Below, piece by piece: positions 6,242 to 8,786 of a DNA stretch of 8,786 bases (the stretch's first letter is position 1; each line of letters begins with the position of its first letter). The notes beneath the pieces are model-generated. The model saw only the letters and a list, made by a program, of their open reading frames with translations, ran no database searches and was not told where the DNA came from. The DNA lies in the NCBI GenBank assembly GCA_023391315.1, contig JAEWBD010000417.1:1-8786 (forward strand), in the 5' to 3' direction. The DNA comes from Bacteroidota bacterium. Its GTDB lineage: Bacteria; Bacteroidota; Bacteroidia; Chitinophagales; Chitinophagaceae. Position numbers and translations under genes: made by a program.

Positions 6242-8786
6242 ATGAGTCGAAACCAGATTTCAAAAAAACTACTGCTTTTTTTATGCGGATTTTGCCTGTG
6301 TATTGTCTCCATTGCGCAAACCGTGAATGGAAAAGTAACGGATGAAAACAGTGCACCGCTGGAAGGTGTTTCTGTACGTGTTGTTAATCAAACGGGGGGA
6401 ACCGTTACCAATACCAGCGGGGAATTTACTATCAGGGCTGAGAAAGGAGTGAACCTGGAATTTTCCTATGTAGGTTATATCACATTAACTAAAGCTGTAA
6501 GTGGTGATTACATGAATGTGCAGCTAACAAGAAGCACTGATAATGCGCTTTCTGATGTTGTGGTGGTTGGTTATGGCACACAAAAGAAGGTAAACCTGTC
6601 CGGTGCTGTTTCCGTTATCGGCAAAGAAGAGCTTGAAAACCGGCCTGTGAATAATGCCGTGCAGGCTTTGCAGGGACTTTCACCGGGCCTGGTTGTAAGC
6701 CGCACCAGCGGCCAGCCCGGTTCTGAAGGCTGGAACATTAATATACGCGGGTATTCTTCACTCAATGGCACCAATAACCCGTTGCTGATTGTAGATGGTG
6801 TGGAGTATGCCAATCTCACATTGATCAATCCAAATGATATTGAATCTATATCTGTTTTAAAAGATGCATCTGCTGCTGCTATATATGGCGCAAAAGCATC
6901 CAATGGCGTATTGTTAATCACGACGAAGGCTGGTAAATCAGGAAAGGTAACGATGAATTATACCGGCATGTATCAACTTAAAAAGACACTAAGCCTTCCT
7001 CAAACAGTACCGTTTCATATAAGTGCAGAGCTGCAGAATCTTGCCAACGTTAACAATGGTGGCGCTCCTTCATGGACAGACGAACAAATTTCAATGTTTG
7101 CAGATCCTAATGTAACACTTGTGCCGGATGATCCGAGAAACACGTTTTATTATGGCGAGATGGATTATGTGGGTATGACCGTAAACAAAACGTTTGGTTC
7201 TTCACAGCATAATGTGGATGTTACCGGCGGCAATGAAAATACGCGGTATTTTATTGGCCTTGGTTACAACGATAATAACGGGATGTTTAAAGTTGGCCCC
7301 GATGCTAACAAACGCACCAATGCAAGAATTAATTTGACTACAAAGTTTAATAAAATACTAAGCCTTGATGCCCGGTTGTCGTACATACAAAACAAAATTG
7401 AAGCTGCTGCAGGAACGGTGCAGGGTGATTATGGTTTGTTATATAACATTTATAACCTGAGGCCAATATATCCGGTGTTTGTTCCGGAAAGTGATAACAC
7501 TAAATATGTATCCATTTCAGGCAATAATACATATGCAACCATGAAAGATGGCGGGTATAATAATACTATGCAGAACATATTGGATGGGGTATTCACTTTA
7601 AAAGCCGAGCATCTTGCAAAGGGCCTGGTATTAAGCACAAATTACAGCCCGCATTTAGAGCAGAATAACCAGAACCTGTTTTATAAAACCGTACCGCTTT
7701 ACAACTTTGACAAAGCATCAGGCACGTTTGTACAGAATGCACGGCTGAACAGTTCCAATTCTTTGCGCAAATACCGCACTGCGCAAAACTGGTACACCTT
7801 TAATGCATTGGCAGATTATACGCTTGCAGTGCAGGAACATCATTTCCATGTATTAGGCGGTTTTCAATACCAGCATTATAACTATGATCTTGTAAATGCT
7901 TATCAAAACAACTTAACCAATAACAATCTTCCCACACTCAATTATACAACCAATTCCAACTTGCCTGTAACGGCAGTGGCAGATAACCTGCAGGAAAATG
8001 CCTGGCAGTCATTTTTCGGAAGATTTAATTATGATTATAAAGGCAAATACTTTTTTGAAGCCACGGTTAGAAACGATGCCAGTTCGCGTTTAGCGCCCGG
8101 CCATCGCAGCCAGACATTTCCTGCTTTTTCTGCCGCATGGCGTATATCCCAGGAAAACTGGTTTAATAATTCGGGCTTCTTTAGCGAGCTGAAATTAAGA
8201 GGCTCATGGGGTAAATTAGGCAATGCACAACTGGGTGAATTATATCAGAATAATTACCTGTCAATAGCAACTTTAAATACGGGTGTTTATCCTTTCAACA
8301 ATACTGCTACCACCTATATTTACCAGGGTGCATTGCCATCTGAAGGCCTTGGCTGGGAAACGGTTACCACATCAGATATAGGTCTTGATTTTGGTTTGTT
8401 CAAAGGAAAGCTTTCCGGCAGTTTTGATTATTATAAACGCGTGAATGATAACATGCTTATCTCTGTAAACCTGCCTGCCGTATTAGGTGTAACGCCAAAT
8501 ACAACGAATGCTGCGGCAATGGAAACCAAGGGTTGGGACTTTGATATAAGCTGGAAAGACAGAATAGGAAATTTGTCCTATTATGTTGGCTTTAACCTGA
8601 GTGATAATCAAAATAAAATCACCAGATACCTGGGCAATGTTGTGTATTCCGAAGGCATAAATACAGCTATCCCCGGCATGCCCATCAATTCCATTTATGG
8701 TTACAAATCACTTGGTTATTTCCAGAGCGAAGAAGAAGTTGAGAAAGGTGCAAAACAATTCGGCACTACTAACCAGGCGCCAGGTG
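6242..8786 (+). CDS. SusC/RagA-family TonB-linked outer-membrane transporter (3' end missing)
   Basis: Outer-membrane barrel that, with a SusD-type lipoprotein, imports oligosaccharides using TonB energy. The frame is open from the ATG at 6242 to the window edge, giving 848 residues; family members are usually about 1000-1100, so the C-terminal barrel strands lie outside. Residues 1-26 form a signal peptide (MSRNQISKK, then a hydrophobic stretch ending VSIAQ). Residues 27-96 are the carboxypeptidase-regulatory-like domain (VNGKVTDENSAPLEGVSV ... LEFSYVGYI). The TonB box DVVVVGYGTQKK is at 105-116. The plug, about 117-235, has LQGLSPGL, NIRGYSSLNG, PLLIVDGV and the SusC signature VLKDASAAAIYGAKASNGV. 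Barrel landmarks include FFGRFNYDYKGKYF (591-604), RNDASSRLAPGHR (610-622) and LKLRGSWGKLGN (650-661). AGG lies only two bases before ATG, so ribosome binding probably relies on the A-rich leader. The divergent GH92 neighbour suggests a mannose-containing glycan as substrate, which is inference. Confidence 0.94.
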   Translation, partial: MSRNQISKKLLLFLCGFCLCIVSIAQTVNGKVTDENSAPLEGVSVRVVNQTGGTVTNTSGEFTIRAEKGVNLEFSYVGYITLTKAVSGDYMNVQLTRSTDNALSDVVVVGYGTQKKVNLSGAVSVIGKEELENRPVNNAVQALQGLSPGLVVSRTSGQPGSEGWNINIRGYSSLNGTNNPLLIVDGVEYANLTLINPNDIESISVLKDASAAAIYGAKASNGVLLITTKAGKSGKVTMNYTGMYQLKKTLSLPQTVPFHISAELQNLANVNNGGAPSWTDEQISMFADPNVTLVPDDPRNTFYYGEMDYVGMTVNKTFGSSQHNVDVTGGNENTRYFIGLGYNDNNGMFKVGPDANKRTNARINLTTKFNKILSLDARLSYIQNKIEAAAGTVQGDYGLLYNIYNLRPIYPVFVPESDNTKYVSISGNNTYATMKDGGYNNTMQNILDGVFTLKAEHLAKGLVLSTNYSPHLEQNNQNLFYKTVPLYNFDKASGTFVQNARLNSSNSLRKYRTAQNWYTFNALADYTLAVQEHHFHVLGGFQYQHYNYDLVNAYQNNLTNNNLPTLNYTTNSNLPVTAVADNLQENAWQSFFGRFNYDYKGKYFFEATVRNDASSRLAPGHRSQTFPAFSAAWRISQENWFNNSGFFSELKLRGSWGKLGNAQLGELYQNNYLSIATLNTGVYPFNNTATTYIYQGALPSEGLGWETVTTSDIGLDFGLFKGKLSGSFDYYKRVNDNMLISVNLPAVLGVTPNTTNAAAMETKGWDFDISWKDRIGNLSYYVGFNLSDNQNKITRYLGNVVYSEGINTAIPGMPINSIYGYKSLGYFQSEEEVEKGAKQFGTTNQAPG

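Noticed and set aside
6571..6921. A 116-codon - strand frame inside the SusC-like gene.
   Set aside because: It is the reverse-strand shadow of the conserved plug domain, whose + strand translation carries the family signature.
1..8786. tRNA or rRNA genes, CRISPR arrays, insertion sequences or attachment sites.
   Set aside because: Nothing in the two spacers or at the gene borders shows cloverleaf-like structure, regularly spaced direct repeats with spacers, transposase coding or terminal inverted repeats.

Overview
The window looks like the chromosome of a member of the Bacteroidota, most plausibly Chitinophagales/Sphingobacteriales-like. The evidence is a SusC-type TonB-dependent transporter with its usual N-terminal regulatory domain and DVVVVGYG TonB box, a secreted family GH92 alpha-mannosidase, a heavy-metal-type TonB receptor of a kind common in this phylum, AT-rich spacers, no strong Shine-Dalgarno sequences, and TAnnTTTG-type -7 promoter elements. 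A genus cannot be named from the sequence alone.

Layout. (1) Positions 2-2401, + strand: the 3' part of a gene for an outer-membrane TonB-dependent receptor that begins with the tail of a heavy-metal-associated (HMA) domain. The gene starts upstream of the window. (2) Positions 2402-2551: a short convergent spacer with only a weak AT-only hairpin. (3) Positions 2552-5656, - strand: a complete secreted GH92 glycoside hydrolase with an N-terminal carbohydrate-binding-like (PL4 domain III type) module. (4) Positions 5657-6241: a 585-base divergent control region with candidate promoters for both flanking genes, a set of CAAA blocks at exact 10-base spacing, a GTTGCAAC palindrome and a long imperfect hairpin in the presumed leader of the right-hand gene. 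(5) Positions 6242 to the right edge, + strand: a SusC/RagA-family transporter, 848 residues visible, open at the window end.

How the parts fit. The GH92 enzyme and the SusC-like transporter are divergently transcribed from one control region, as expected for the edge of a polysaccharide utilization locus acting on alpha-mannosides (N-glycan or mannan type). A SusD-like lipoprotein gene is expected just beyond the right edge. The HMA-receptor gene is probably a separate metal-uptake or metal-sensing unit that ends against the locus; the convergent spacer at 2402-2551 would be the boundary. Nothing here amounts to a wholly new system. The most unusual points are the HMA-receptor fusion whose only visible cysteines form two vicinal pairs, the divergent GH92 subtype with Asn at a usually Asp position, and the structured control region.
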